The notes beneath the pieces were generated by a model. It ran no database searches and was not told the DNA's origin. It was given only the letters and a program-made list of their open reading frames with translations. 64,000 bases of DNA from an uncultured Williamsia sp. (GTDB taxonomy: Bacteria > Actinomycetota > Actinomycetes > Mycobacteriales > Mycobacteriaceae), in contig NZ_CANLWM010000002.1 of assembly GCF_947494875.1 (NCBI RefSeq), positions 186,001 to 250,000 on the forward strand, in the 5' to 3' direction. Shown here piece by piece: positions 36,821 to 45,177 of the stretch. Each line of letters starts with the position of its first letter. Position 1 is the first letter of the stretch. A program made the position numbers and the translations under genes.

Positions 36821-37867
36821 TCAGCGGCCCATGACGGTGCGCCACTCGCGCTGCCAGTTCTCGCGGTTCTTCGCGATCGAGCCGGGCGCGAGGTCGACGG
36901 TGTCCGTCGGGAGGGGCGCGTACTTCGCCCACGACTCGGGCAGCGGCACCCCGTCACGGACGGGATAGACGTACATGGAGTCGGGCAGGGCCTTCTGGAC
37001 CTCGTCGCTGAGCATGAAGTCGACGAGTTTCCGCGCACCCGCCGTGTTCGCCGCGCCCTTGAGCACACCGATGTACTCGACCTGCCGGAAGCACCCGTCG
37101 AGCAACGCCTTCGTGGCCGGGTTGGCCGCCGGCGACGACGCATAGGAGACGACGATCGGCTTGGACCCCTTCCCCTCACCGCCGGAGAAGTCCTGGTTGT
37201 AGCCGACGTCCCAACCGGAGACGATCGAGACGTCGTTCGCGCGCAGAGCTTTCCAGTAGTCCTGCCAGTCGGCCGGACGCGCGGCGATCGTCGCGAGGAG
37301 GAACCCGAGGCCCGGCGAGGACGTGGCGGGGTCCATCGCGACGAAGTCGTCCTTGTACCGGGCGTCGGTGAGCTGGGCGATCGAGGTCGGGGCGGGGATG
37401 TTCCGCTGGGCGAACCAGGCCGTGTCGACGTTGACGCAGACATCGCCCCGGTCGACCGGGGTCAGTTGCTTGCCGGCGTCGCCGCCGAGCACGTAGTCCT
37501 GCGCCGACGTCGGCAGGGTGGGTGAGGTGTAGTCGGCCAGCGCACCGGCGGTCACCGGGCGCGATGCGAAGGTGTTGTCGATGCCGTAGACCGCGTCCGC
37601 CTTCGGCCGCCCCGGGGTGAGGGAGATCGTCGACGCGAGCTGACCCGCGTCGCCCGACTTCGTCACGACGAGCTTCAGCCCGGTCTGCTTCTGGAAGTCG
37701 GCGATCACCGAGTCCGGCAGCGCGAACGAATCGTGCGTCAGCAGGGTCACCTGCTTGCTGTCGTCGGAACTCGAACATCCCGTGGCCGTCGCCACCACCG
37801 CGATCGAGGCGGCGAGGAGCGCCCCCGCGCGGAGCACGAGCCGGGGCCGTCGCGTCAGTCTGCGCAT
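36821..37867 (-). CDS. Thiamine-type ABC transporter substrate-binding lipoprotein
   Basis: The 348-residue protein has a lipoprotein signal peptide with ATGC (Cys31) and a periplasmic-binding fold. Motifs LLTHDSFALPDSV, VVSYASSPAANP and a YGIDNTFASR segment match thiamine-binding proteins of the ThiB/TbpA family. ATG at 37867 places the signal peptide correctly; longer frames run through the divergent gene. The divergent pterin-dehydratase gene starts 39 bp away, leaving no room for a full TPP riboswitch on this side. A role in iron uptake is less likely. Confidence 0.85.
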   Translation of the reverse strand: MRRLTRRPRLVLRAGALLAASIAVVATATGCSSSDDSKQVTLLTHDSFALPDSVIADFQKQTGLKLVVTKSGDAGQLASTISLTPGRPKADAVYGIDNTFASRPVTAGALADYTSPTLPTSAQDYVLGGDAGKQLTPVDRGDVCVNVDTAWFAQRNIPAPTSIAQLTDARYKDDFVAMDPATSSPGLGFLLATIAARPADWQDYWKALRANDVSIVSGWDVGYNQDFSGGEGKGSKPIVVSYASSPAANPATKALLDGCFRQVEYIGVLKGAANTAGARKLVDFMLSDEVQKALPDSMYVYPVRDGVPLPESWAKYAPLPTDTVDLAPGSIAKNRENWQREWRTVMGR

Positions 37868-37906
37868 CACCCCACCGATCCAACCAGAGGCTGACAGCAT
37901 GGGGTG

Positions 37907-38227
37907 ATGGCCGCACGCGACGACACCCTGCTGAGCGACGACGAGCGGGAGCAGGCGCGCCGTCGCTTCCCGGAGTGGACGGTCGAGGACGCGGAGATGC
38001 GCCGCTCGTACGACGCGTCCTCCTTCCTCGCAGGTATCGACCTGGTCCGACGTGTCGCCGAGGCGGCCGAGGAGCGCGACCACCACCCCGACATCGACAT
38101 CCGGTGGCGGACGGTGAGCTTCACCCTCGCCACGCACTCCGCCGGCGGGCTGACCGGCAAGGACACCGACCTCGCCGAGGTGATCGAGAGGGAGATCGCC
38201 GCTGACACTCCGGCAACCGAGACATGA
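37907..38227 (+). CDS. Pterin-4a-carbinolamine dehydratase
   Basis: The 106-residue product carries the PCD signature region AEERDHHPDIDIRWRTVSFTL, with the catalytic histidine pair. Such enzymes dehydrate 4a-hydroxytetrahydropterin; in bacteria without phenylalanine hydroxylase they may act in molybdopterin or folate metabolism. The preferred start is ATG at 37907, directly after an in-frame GTG. Homologues lie near pimE in mycobacteria. Confidence 0.9.
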   Translation: MAARDDTLLSDDEREQARRRFPEWTVEDAEMRRSYDASSFLAGIDLVRRVAEAAEERDHHPDIDIRWRTVSFTLATHSAGGLTGKDTDLAEVIEREIAADTPATET

Positions 38228-38388
38228 CGGGCGCGTAACAATCGCATCACCCGTCTCTTCAGTCACACGCGTACCACGCTATGGTCCCCTGGGCGGCCAG
38301 CGACACGCCGCCTCGACCTAGACTGACCGCTTGGCCGCGGGCATCTGCGCGACGGCCCCGACGACGTGATGGGATGTGAGCGCTGACC

Positions 38389-39228
38389 ATGGGAACCCGC
38401 CGGAAGCTGGGGACGACCGCACTGGGCGTCTTGACCGCGATGACGGTGCCCGCTGTCGCCTTCGCCGCCCCCGCGCCCTCGGCGCCCGCCCCGGCGAGCC
38501 CCTCGTCCCAGGTGGGGTCGCTGCCGCTGTCCGCCCCCGCACCACCGAAGGTCGACAAGTCCACCCTCGACTCCCTGGGCTCGTATGTCCCGGCGATCGT
38601 CGGCTCGGCCATGACGCCGGGTCCCGACGGCAAGATCAACTCCGACCTGATCTCGCAGGCCACCGCGATCGCCGAGTCGCCGGGCATGCCGCCGCAGGTC
38701 AGCACCATCTGGCGCCAGGTCACCGGCTTCCTCGACGGATCGGCGAAGCCCACCCAGGTCGCCAAGGTCGCCGCCGCCGCGAACGACCCGGTCATCCCGA
38801 CCGGCCCGAACGCGCCGCGCATCCAGCAGTTCCTGTACCCGACCATCGGTGTCGGATGCATCCCCGGCGGCAACTCCGTCGGCACCGCGTTGGTCACCGC
38901 GGGCCCGCAGGAGGCCCCCGCACCCGGCCCGAAGGCGGGTCAGGCCGGCTATGTCTACACGAGCCTCGGCACCGGTCCCGCGCTGAACAACACCCGCGCT
39001 CCGTTGGTCGCGATCTGGATCAACATCGACACCGGCAAGACCGGACAGATCAACCTCACGCGCAACGACCGCATCAACGCGGCCAACGGCCCCGGCACCT
39101 TCACCGCCATCGCCCAGACCGGCAAGGGCCGCGTGCTCTCCGCGATCTACGGCACCGTCACCACGAGAACCAAGGGCAAGCCGGTGGCCTGCCAGATCGT
39201 CCCCACGGTGGGACTCGCCTTCATCTGA
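38389..39228 (+). CDS. Secreted Ala/Pro-rich protein (Rv1157c-like)
   Basis: The 279-residue protein starts with a Sec signal peptide (MGTRRKLGTTALGVLTAM to AFAA), a Pro/Ala/Ser-rich linker and a conserved C-terminal domain with two cysteines (GVGCIPG and VACQIVP). The core FLYPTIGVGCIPGG and GKGRVLSAIYGTV recurs in the next gene, showing a paralogous pair. Paired proteins of this kind are encoded near the pterin dehydratase in mycobacteria. Function is unknown; it is exported and probably cell-wall associated. Confidence 0.78.
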   Translation: MGTRRKLGTTALGVLTAMTVPAVAFAAPAPSAPAPASPSSQVGSLPLSAPAPPKVDKSTLDSLGSYVPAIVGSAMTPGPDGKINSDLISQATAIAESPGMPPQVSTIWRQVTGFLDGSAKPTQVAKVAAAANDPVIPTGPNAPRIQQFLYPTIGVGCIPGGNSVGTALVTAGPQEAPAPGPKAGQAGYVYTSLGTGPALNNTRAPLVAIWINIDTGKTGQINLTRNDRINAANGPGTFTAIAQTGKGRVLSAIYGTVTTRTKGKPVACQIVPTVGLAFI

Positions 39229-39295
39229 CCTGACCGACACACCGAGTCGGTCACGACCCCGCACCATCCCCTCGAGACCGATTCGGAGTACCCCC

Positions 39296-40051
39296 ATGCC
39301 TTCTCACGCCCTCATGTCCCTGCGCAGGGCGGTCGTCGCCGGCTCGCTCGCCGTGTCGATGGCTGTCGGCGGCGCCGCACTGGCCGCGCCGGCGTCGGCC
39401 GACCCGGCCACCGCGCCCGAGGCAGCGGCCACGGCCGCACTGGGCTCGCCCACGCTCTCCGCCACCTCGGGCACCGACGTCCTCGCCCTGCTGGACACGG
39501 CGAACAAGACGTTGCGGAGCCTCGGCATCCAGCCGTTCCTGAACCCGACCGTCGCGTTCAACTGCACCACCCCGACCGCGTCGAACCCGTTGGGGCTCCT
39601 GCCCGCCGCGGGCGGTGCCGTCGCCGGGCCCTGGGCCGCGCCGGGGATCTCGCTGCCGACCATCCCGCTGGTGAACATCGACCCGAACGTGGTGAAGGAC
39701 GGGCAGGTGCTCTACGGGTTCGTCCCCGCCGGCGTCACCAGCGACCCGACCTCGACCGGGATGCAGGTCGCCTGGTTCAACACGGCGACAGGCAAGTTCG
39801 GCATCGGGCAGATGGGCAAGGCCGGGGACACCCTGGTCGACGCCTGGCTCGCGAACGTCCCCGCCTCCCCCATCAAGGACATGGCCGCGAAGACCCTCTC
39901 AGGGATCGTCAACACGATCGCACCGGCGGGGAGCCGTCTGGCACCGGTCACCACCGGCAAGGGCACCGTCCTCTCGGCGGTCTTCGGCACCGTGAACAAC
40001 GGCGGCCGCAGCTGCTTCTTCCTCCCGATGGTGGGCGTCACCAACGCCTGA
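39296..40051 (+). CDS. Secreted Ala/Pro-rich protein paralogue (Rv1158c-like)
   Basis: The 251-residue protein has a Sec signal (MSLRRAVVAGSLAVSMAVGG to ASAD) and shares the domain of the preceding gene: FLNPTVAFNC, then GKGTVLSAVFGTV and SCFFLPMVG. Two conserved cysteines likely form a disulfide. The ATG at 39296 is used; an internal ATG at residue 7 would still leave the signal. The genes are 67 bp apart and probably co-transcribed, ending at a strong hairpin. Confidence 0.78.
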   Translation: MPSHALMSLRRAVVAGSLAVSMAVGGAALAAPASADPATAPEAAATAALGSPTLSATSGTDVLALLDTANKTLRSLGIQPFLNPTVAFNCTTPTASNPLGLLPAAGGAVAGPWAAPGISLPTIPLVNIDPNVVKDGQVLYGFVPAGVTSDPTSTGMQVAWFNTATGKFGIGQMGKAGDTLVDAWLANVPASPIKDMAAKTLSGIVNTIAPAGSRLAPVTTGKGTVLSAVFGTVNNGGRSCFFLPMVGVTNA

Positions 40052-40077
40052 CCGTCACCCGAGCACTCATCGAGATC

Positions 40078-40111
40078 GATTCGCCCGCTGCGGGATCGCA
40101 GCGGGCGAATC
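40078..40111 (+). terminator. Strong intrinsic-type hairpin after the secreted pair
   Basis: A perfect 14-bp stem, GATTCGCCCGCTGC pairing with GCAGCGGGCGAATC, with a 6-base loop (GGGATC), lies 27 bp after the stop. There is no T-run, as is usual in actinobacterial terminators. Confidence 0.8.
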
Positions 40112-40148
40112 GGCGTCTGGGGCACGGGATCCGCGTCGAATTGCTGTA

Positions 40149-40374
40149 CCCGCGCCGGGCACGACGCGGGAACGCGAGACGAGCGCGGGTTCGCTCGCCG
40201 AGCCGTGAACCCGCGTCGATCCGCTCATCCCGCGCCGGGCACGGCGCGGGGACGCGGGAACCGCGCGGGAACGCCTGGTGAGCCCGGGACGGCGAGACCG
40301 GCGCGGGTTCGCTGGGATCGCGGCGAACCCGCGGCGGATCCGTGTACCCGCGCCGTGCACGGCGCGGGTACACG
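40149..40374. repeat. Cluster of GC-rich palindromes between convergent genes
   Basis: Three copies of a 22-bp palindromic core starting CCCGCGCCG and ending CGCGGG lie at 40149-40170, 40229-40250 and 40347-40368. The third extends to a perfect 34-bp palindrome (40341-40374; left half CGTGTACCCGCGCCGTG). Between them are second hairpins (GCGGGTTCGC with GCGAACCCGC near 40303-40333, and a degenerate version near 40183-40215). The cluster fills most of the 369-bp gap before the sugar-transporter stop. It resembles REP-type elements. Confidence 0.8.
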
Positions 40375-40420
40375 AGATGGACGCGGGAGCGCGCGCCGAT
40401 AAGCGGGGATGAATCCGTTG

Positions 40421-41863
40421 TCAGACAGGCGCCTTGGCGGTCGCCGCCGACTCGCCACCCATGTCCTCGAGCTCGATGCCGTTGGTCTCGGGGACCTTGA
40501 ACTGGACGTAGAAGTACGAGATGAACGCGCAGAGCGCGAAGAACCCGTACACGTACGCGAGGCCGAGGCTCTGGCTCAGCTGCGGGAACAGCAGGGAGAT
40601 GGTGAAGTTCGCGACCCAGTTCATCGCGGTGCAGACGCCCAGGGCGACGCCGCGGATGCGGTTGGGGAACATCTCGCCGAGCATCACCCACATCACCGGG
40701 CCCCAGGTGGCGGCGAACGCGACCACGAAGAGGTTGGCGCCGATCAGCGCGACGACACCCCAGTTGCCCGGCAGCGTGACGTCGTCACCGCTCCCCTGCT
40801 GCTGGGTGAAGGCGATCGCTGCGAGGATCAGGCCGGCGAACATGCCGACGGAGCCGATCTTCAGCAGCAGGCGACGGCCGATCCGGTCGACGAACAGGAT
40901 GGCGCCGAACGTCATGACCACGTTGATGACACCGGTGATCACCGACGTCTGGAAGGACTGACTCTCGCTGAAGCCCACCGACTTCCACAGGGTCGTCGAG
41001 TAGTAGAAGATCGCGTTGATCCCGACGAACTGCTGCAGGATCGCGATCCAGATGCCCACCCACACCAGCGGGTGGAGGCCGAAGGAGTTGCCACGGATGT
41101 CGCTCAGCGACGCCTTCGACTCACGGCGCAGCGTCATCCGGATCTCCTTGACCCGGTTGAGGGGATCGACCTCACCGGTGACGTCGCGGAGGATGCGCGC
41201 GGCCTCCTCGTCGAGATCGTTGCCGACGAGGTAGCGCGGGGACTCGGGGATCAGCAGCGCGAGGATGCCGTACACGAGCGCGGGGATGACGCCGACGAAG
41301 AACATCCAGCGCCACGCCTCGATGCCGAACCAGAAGTCGTTCGAGGCGCCACCGGCGTTGTCGGCGAGCAGAGCGTCGGACAGCAGCGCGATGAAGATGC
41401 CGATCGTGATGGCCAACTGCTGCATCGAGCCCAGCGCACCACGGAACCGCGCCGGCGAGATCTCCGCGATGTAGGCGGGCGCGATCACCGAGGCGATACC
41501 GATACCGAGACCACCGAGGATGCGCCAGACGATCAGATCCGGGATGCTCCAGGCGAACCCGGTGCCGATCGACGAGATCGTGAACAGGAACGAGCCGAGC
41601 AGCATGACGCGCTTGCGGCCCCACACGTCGGCGAGGCGGCCGGCGAACCATGCACCGAACGCGCACCCCAGCAGCGCGACGGCGACGGCGAAGCCCTTCA
41701 TGAACTCGCCGAGACCGAAGTGCCCCTGGATGGAGTCGACGGCGCCGTTGACGACCGAACTGTCGAACCCGAAGAGGAAGCCGCCGACGGCGGCGGCCAC
41801 GGTGACACCGATGACCTTCGCGACGTGTTGATCGGCCTTCGGAGTGCCTGCCGTGGTGCTCAT
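40421..41863 (-). CDS. MFS sugar:H+ symporter
   Basis: The 480-residue sugar-porter family protein has 12 transmembrane helices and the hallmark motifs GFLFGFDSSVVNGA, DVWGRKRVM, PESPRYLVGND, GINAIFYYST and VPETNGIELED. It likely imports glucose or another hexose/pentose with protons. The ATG is at 41863. It is convergent with the secreted pair and divergent from a DNA-repair gene. Confidence 0.92.
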   Translation of the reverse strand: MSTTAGTPKADQHVAKVIGVTVAAAVGGFLFGFDSSVVNGAVDSIQGHFGLGEFMKGFAVAVALLGCAFGAWFAGRLADVWGRKRVMLLGSFLFTISSIGTGFAWSIPDLIVWRILGGLGIGIASVIAPAYIAEISPARFRGALGSMQQLAITIGIFIALLSDALLADNAGGASNDFWFGIEAWRWMFFVGVIPALVYGILALLIPESPRYLVGNDLDEEAARILRDVTGEVDPLNRVKEIRMTLRRESKASLSDIRGNSFGLHPLVWVGIWIAILQQFVGINAIFYYSTTLWKSVGFSESQSFQTSVITGVINVVMTFGAILFVDRIGRRLLLKIGSVGMFAGLILAAIAFTQQQGSGDDVTLPGNWGVVALIGANLFVVAFAATWGPVMWVMLGEMFPNRIRGVALGVCTAMNWVANFTISLLFPQLSQSLGLAYVYGFFALCAFISYFYVQFKVPETNGIELEDMGGESAATAKAPV

Positions 41864-41961
41864 CGTCCGCCCTGTCCCGTCGACGTCGCGGGTCCGGGTG
41901 CGGACCCTGTGGCGACGCTACTCCGCACGGTTCACAGCCCGACGCGCATTACGATCACGCC

Positions 41962-42537
41962 ATGGTGACGCTCCGTATCGCGCAGGACCCCGCGGCCGAC
42001 GAGCTGCTCTCGACCGACCCCTTCGCGCTCCTCGCAGGCATGCTCCTCGATCAGCAGTTCCCCATGGAGCGTGCCTTCGCCGGACCGGCGAAGGTCCTCG
42101 AGCGATTCGGGACCCTGGATCCCGCCGAGATCGCCGTCGCCGACCCGGAGCGCTTCGCCGACCTGTGCGCCACCCCGCCGGCGATCCACCGCTACGGCCG
42201 GTCGATGGCCCAGCGCCTGCAGGCACTCGCCTCCGCCGTGGTCGCGGAGTACGACGGCGACACCACACGGATCTGGACCGAGGCGACGTCCGGCAAGGAT
42301 CTCGTCGACCGTGTGAAGGCCCTCCCCGGGTTCGGCGAGCAGAAGGCCAAGATCTTCACCGCACTACTGGCGAAGCAACTCGACGTGAAGCCCCGCGGCT
42401 GGACCACCGCGGTCGGCGACTACGGCAAGAAGGGCTACCGATCCGTCGCCGACGTCGTCGACGAGGAGTCGCTGACCAAGGTCCGCGCGTACAAGAAGCA
42501 GAAGAAGGCCGAGGCCAAGGCCGCCTCCGCCGACTGA
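41962..42537 (+). CDS. HhH-GPD base-excision repair family protein
   Basis: The 191-residue protein belongs to a short actinobacterial HhH-GPD family: LLAGMLLDQQFPMERAF at the N-terminus and the helix-hairpin-helix LPGFGEQKAKIFTALL. Such proteins resemble endonuclease III glycosylases but are shorter, lack the Fe-S cysteines and end in a lysine-rich tail (KKQKKAEAKAA). A role in DNA repair is inferred from family. Confidence 0.85.
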   Translation: MVTLRIAQDPAADELLSTDPFALLAGMLLDQQFPMERAFAGPAKVLERFGTLDPAEIAVADPERFADLCATPPAIHRYGRSMAQRLQALASAVVAEYDGDTTRIWTEATSGKDLVDRVKALPGFGEQKAKIFTALLAKQLDVKPRGWTTAVGDYGKKGYRSVADVVDEESLTKVRAYKKQKKAEAKAASAD

Positions 42538-42617
42538 GCTGCATCCCGCGACGGTCGCCCGACGACGACCACGCAGGTGCGTCTTACGTCACATCCCGAT
42601 GGCATACGCTGTCATCC

Positions 42618-43478
42618 ATGGATGTGAAGGTCGCCGTCGAGCTGCCTCTGCGGATCGGGTTCGCCGCGACGGGTGTCGCACTCGCCGCGGTGGAGTCCGG
42701 AGTCACCATCGCCCGTCTGACCATCGAGAACGTCGCGCACGAGATCAACACCGTGCTCGGCGTCGAGGACGACACGTCGTTCTCGGCGCGCACACCGCTG
42801 CAGCTCATCGGCCAGCTCGCCGAACTCCTCGGCCCCGACCGCCCGTTCGGCCGCATCCTCGCCCCCGGCGGTCCGCTGGACCGACTGCTCGCCGACGGCG
42901 GCGTCGTCGACCGCCTCACCGCCCGCGACGGCTCGCTGGAGAAGCTCACCGCCGAGGGCGGACTCCTCGACCAGATGGCGGAGGAGAACGGGATCCTCAT
43001 CCGCCTCACCGCCGCCGGCGGACCGCTCGACCGCCTGTCCCGCAAGGGCGGCGTCATCGACCAGTTCACCGAGAACGAGGGCATCCTCGAGCGCCTCACC
43101 AGCGAGGGCGGCATCGTCGACAAGCTCACCGCGCAGGACGGGCTGCTCAACAAGATGACCGAGGAGGGCGGCATCATCGACCGCCTCGTCGCCGACGGCG
43201 GACTTCTCGACCAGCTCGTCGGCGAGAACGGGGCCGTCGAGCGCGCCATCGCCCCGGGCGGACCCATCGAGCGCATCTCCGAACTCACCGACGTCATCGG
43301 TCAGCTCGCACCGAGCATCGTCGCCATCCAGGAGACCGTCCACGAACTCCGTGACGCCGTCGACGTCCTCAACGACGCCGTCACCCCGCTCGGCGAACTC
43401 GCCGGCCGCCTGCCGAAGCGACTGACCCGTGGAGGCGGTCGCCAGCACGAGATCAACGGCCACTCGCACCACGACTGA
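42618..43478 (+). CDS. Decapeptide-repeat protein of unknown function
   Basis: The 286-residue protein has an ~80-residue alpha-helical N-terminal region (LRIGFAATGVALAAVESG), then residues 81-220 consist of exactly 14 tandem 10-residue units with consensus TAEGGLLDRL, followed by a helical segment with coiled-coil character and a His-rich tail (HEINGHSHHD). Glycine at unit positions 4-5 and Leu/Ile/Val at positions 6, 7 and 10 suggest a regular solenoid or helical-hairpin stack. It is not secreted by any visible signal. An adjacent degenerate unit lies on each side. The gene stands alone. Confidence 0.75.
   Translation: MDVKVAVELPLRIGFAATGVALAAVESGVTIARLTIENVAHEINTVLGVEDDTSFSARTPLQLIGQLAELLGPDRPFGRILAPGGPLDRLLADGGVVDRLTARDGSLEKLTAEGGLLDQMAEENGILIRLTAAGGPLDRLSRKGGVIDQFTENEGILERLTSEGGIVDKLTAQDGLLNKMTEEGGIIDRLVADGGLLDQLVGENGAVERAIAPGGPIERISELTDVIGQLAPSIVAIQETVHELRDAVDVLNDAVTPLGELAGRLPKRLTRGGGRQHEINGHSHHD
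42858..43277 (+). repeat. 14 coding tandem repeats of 30 bp
   Basis: The DNA behind the decapeptide array has an exact 30-bp period over 420 bp, typified by the words GAGGGCGG and CTCGACC. Units have diverged in sequence but no insertion or deletion breaks the period, pointing to selection on protein unit length rather than recent slippage. Confidence 0.85.
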
Positions 43479-43497
43479 CCCGCGCGGCCGTTCGACC

Positions 43498-43528
43498 TTG
43501 ACTTCGAGTGAACTCGAAGTTCGATCCT
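43498..43528 (+). promoter_or_regulatory. MerR-type promoter with perfect dyad ahead of split transketolase
   Basis: A perfect inverted repeat ACTTCGAGT-GA-ACTCGAAGT (43501-43520) lies between a -35 (TTGACT, 43498-43503) and a candidate -10 (GATCCT, 43523-43528), giving the long 19-bp spacer typical of MerR-family activated promoters. The half-sites resemble NmlR/AdhR-type operators (CTTGGAGT..ACTCCAAG). The start codon follows 15 bases after the dyad. No MerR gene is found in the window. Confidence 0.7.
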
Positions 43529-43534
43529 GGTCGC

Positions 43535-44236
43535 ATGACGACGACCACGAGCCCGCCCATCCCGTACACCTACGACGACCTGCCCGCCCTCCTCGCCCGC
43601 ATGACCGGCGACGAGAAGCACGCACCCGCGTCGGCCTCGACGCTCGACGTGCTCTGGGTGCTCCACCACGACGTGCTGCGATCCTCCCCCGATCGCGCCG
43701 ACGACCCCGACCGGGACCGCTTCTTCCTGTCGAAGGGGCAGGGCCCGATGGCCTTCTACGCCGTGCTCGCCGCACACGGCTGGTTTCCCGCGGAGTGGTT
43801 GGACGACTGGATGAGCTGGGACTCACCGCTGGGTGGCCACCCGGATCGCACACTCGTACCCGGCGCCGAGATCAGCGCCGGGTCGCTCGGTCACGGGCTG
43901 CCGATGGCGGTCGGCACCGCGATCGCGCTCCGCGGCCGTGGCAGCGACGCCAATGTCCACGTCCTCGTCGGTGACGCCGAGCTCGACGAGGGGTCGAACG
44001 ACGAGGCCATCGCGTTCGCGGGCGCCCGTCGCCTGGCGAACCTGACGGTCGTCGCGATCGACAACCGGTCCTCCACGTACAACCGGCCGGGGCGTCTGCG
44101 CGAACGCTTCGCCCTCGAGGGCTGGCACGCAGTCGAGATCGACGGTCACGACCACCCCGCGATCCGATCGGCGCTGCTCACCCGGCCGGGGCGCCCCGTG
44201 TTCGTGTCCGCTCGGGTGGAGAGGAAAGACGCATGA
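43535..44236 (+). CDS. Transketolase N-terminal (thiamine diphosphate-binding) subunit
   Basis: The 233-residue product covers the TPP-binding half of transketolase: LSKGQGPMAFYAVLAAHGW, GSLGHGLPMAVGTA, then GDAELDEGSNDEA...DNRSS. The usual GDG of the TPP motif is GDA here. The partner half is a separate gene overlapping by 4 bp (ATGA), so the enzyme is heteromeric. Split transketolases outside the main pentose-phosphate operon often serve special sugar or deoxysugar conversions; the substrate here is unknown. ATG at 43535 is preferred over an in-frame ATG within the palindrome. Confidence 0.88.
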   Translation: MTTTTSPPIPYTYDDLPALLARMTGDEKHAPASASTLDVLWVLHHDVLRSSPDRADDPDRDRFFLSKGQGPMAFYAVLAAHGWFPAEWLDDWMSWDSPLGGHPDRTLVPGAEISAGSLGHGLPMAVGTAIALRGRGSDANVHVLVGDAELDEGSNDEAIAFAGARRLANLTVVAIDNRSSTYNRPGRLRERFALEGWHAVEIDGHDHPAIRSALLTRPGRPVFVSARVERKDA

Positions 44237-45177
44237 GCGACGATCCCCGCACCCGCTTCGCCGAGACCGCACTCGCGCTCGTCGACGACGATCCCGACAC
44301 GACCGTCGTCTACGCCGAGATCGCCGGTCAATGGTTCGGCGACGACGCCGTCACGCGCCCCGACCGCGTCGTGAACGTGGGAATCCGCGAACAACTCCTG
44401 GTCGACGCCGCGGCGGGGATGGCCCTCGCCGGCGCCTTCCCCATCGCCCACACCTTCGCGCCGTTCCTCGTCGAACGCGCCTACGAGCAGGTGAAACTCG
44501 GCTTCGGTCATCAGGACGTCGACGGGCTGCTGGTCTCCACCGGCGGCTCGGTCGACATGGCCTCGATGGGTCGCACCCACCAGACCGACGCCGACGTCGC
44601 CCTCATGTCCGCGGTACCCGGCTTCGCCGTTCACGTGCCCGGTACCGCCGACGAGGTCGAACAGCTCATGCGTCGCGCTCACCGCGTGCGCGGACGCCAC
44701 TACGTCCGCGTCACCGCGCAGCAGAACACCCGCTCGTTCGACGTGGACACGCCAGACCTGCACGTGGCCCGGCCCGGTTCGGGAGCGCTCGTGATGGTCG
44801 CCGTCGGACCGGTTCTCGACGCAACACTCGCGGCGGCCGAGACCATCGCCGACACAACGGATCTCGATCCGACGGTGCTCTACACCGCGACCGTGCGACC
44901 GTTCGACGGCGCCGGCCTCCGCAGGCTGAGCGGACCCGTCCCCGACATCGTGCTCGTCGAGCCCTACCTGGCCGGGACGTCCGGCCACGAGGTGGCCGCT
45001 GCGGTGCGAGATCGCCCGCACCGTCTGCTCGCGCTCGGATTCGGCCGCGAGGAACTGCGGCGCTACGGCACGCCCGAGGACCACATCAGGGCAGCAGGTC
45101 TCGACGCCGACGGCATCACCCGCGCGGTGGCGGACTTCGTGGGTCAGCCCAGTGCGGCGGCCAGCCGGCCGGCGTAG
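44233..45177 (+). CDS. Transketolase C-terminal subunit
   Basis: The 314-residue product has the pyrimidine-binding domain with VVNVGIREQLLVDAAAGMAL (the conserved Glu of TPP activation), GGSVDMASMGRTHQ and the C-terminal transketolase domain. It completes the active site with the preceding subunit. Its ATG overlaps the previous stop. The 3' end runs 34 bp into a convergent acyltransferase gene. Confidence 0.9.
   Translation: MSDDPRTRFAETALALVDDDPDTTVVYAEIAGQWFGDDAVTRPDRVVNVGIREQLLVDAAAGMALAGAFPIAHTFAPFLVERAYEQVKLGFGHQDVDGLLVSTGGSVDMASMGRTHQTDADVALMSAVPGFAVHVPGTADEVEQLMRRAHRVRGRHYVRVTAQQNTRSFDVDTPDLHVARPGSGALVMVAVGPVLDATLAAAETIADTTDLDPTVLYTATVRPFDGAGLRRLSGPVPDIVLVEPYLAGTSGHEVAAAVRDRPHRLLALGFGREELRRYGTPEDHIRAAGLDADGITRAVADFVGQPSAAASRPA

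Noticed and set aside
37868-37906. TPP riboswitch upstream of the thiamine-type transporter
   Set aside because: Only 39 bp separate the divergent starts, too short for a TPP aptamer; no CUGAGA-type core is seen.
41844-43478. One long gene spanning the HhH-GPD and decapeptide-repeat region
   Set aside because: The frame is open through the HhH-GPD gene by chance; the repair gene is in another frame and the repeat protein has its own ATG at 42618.
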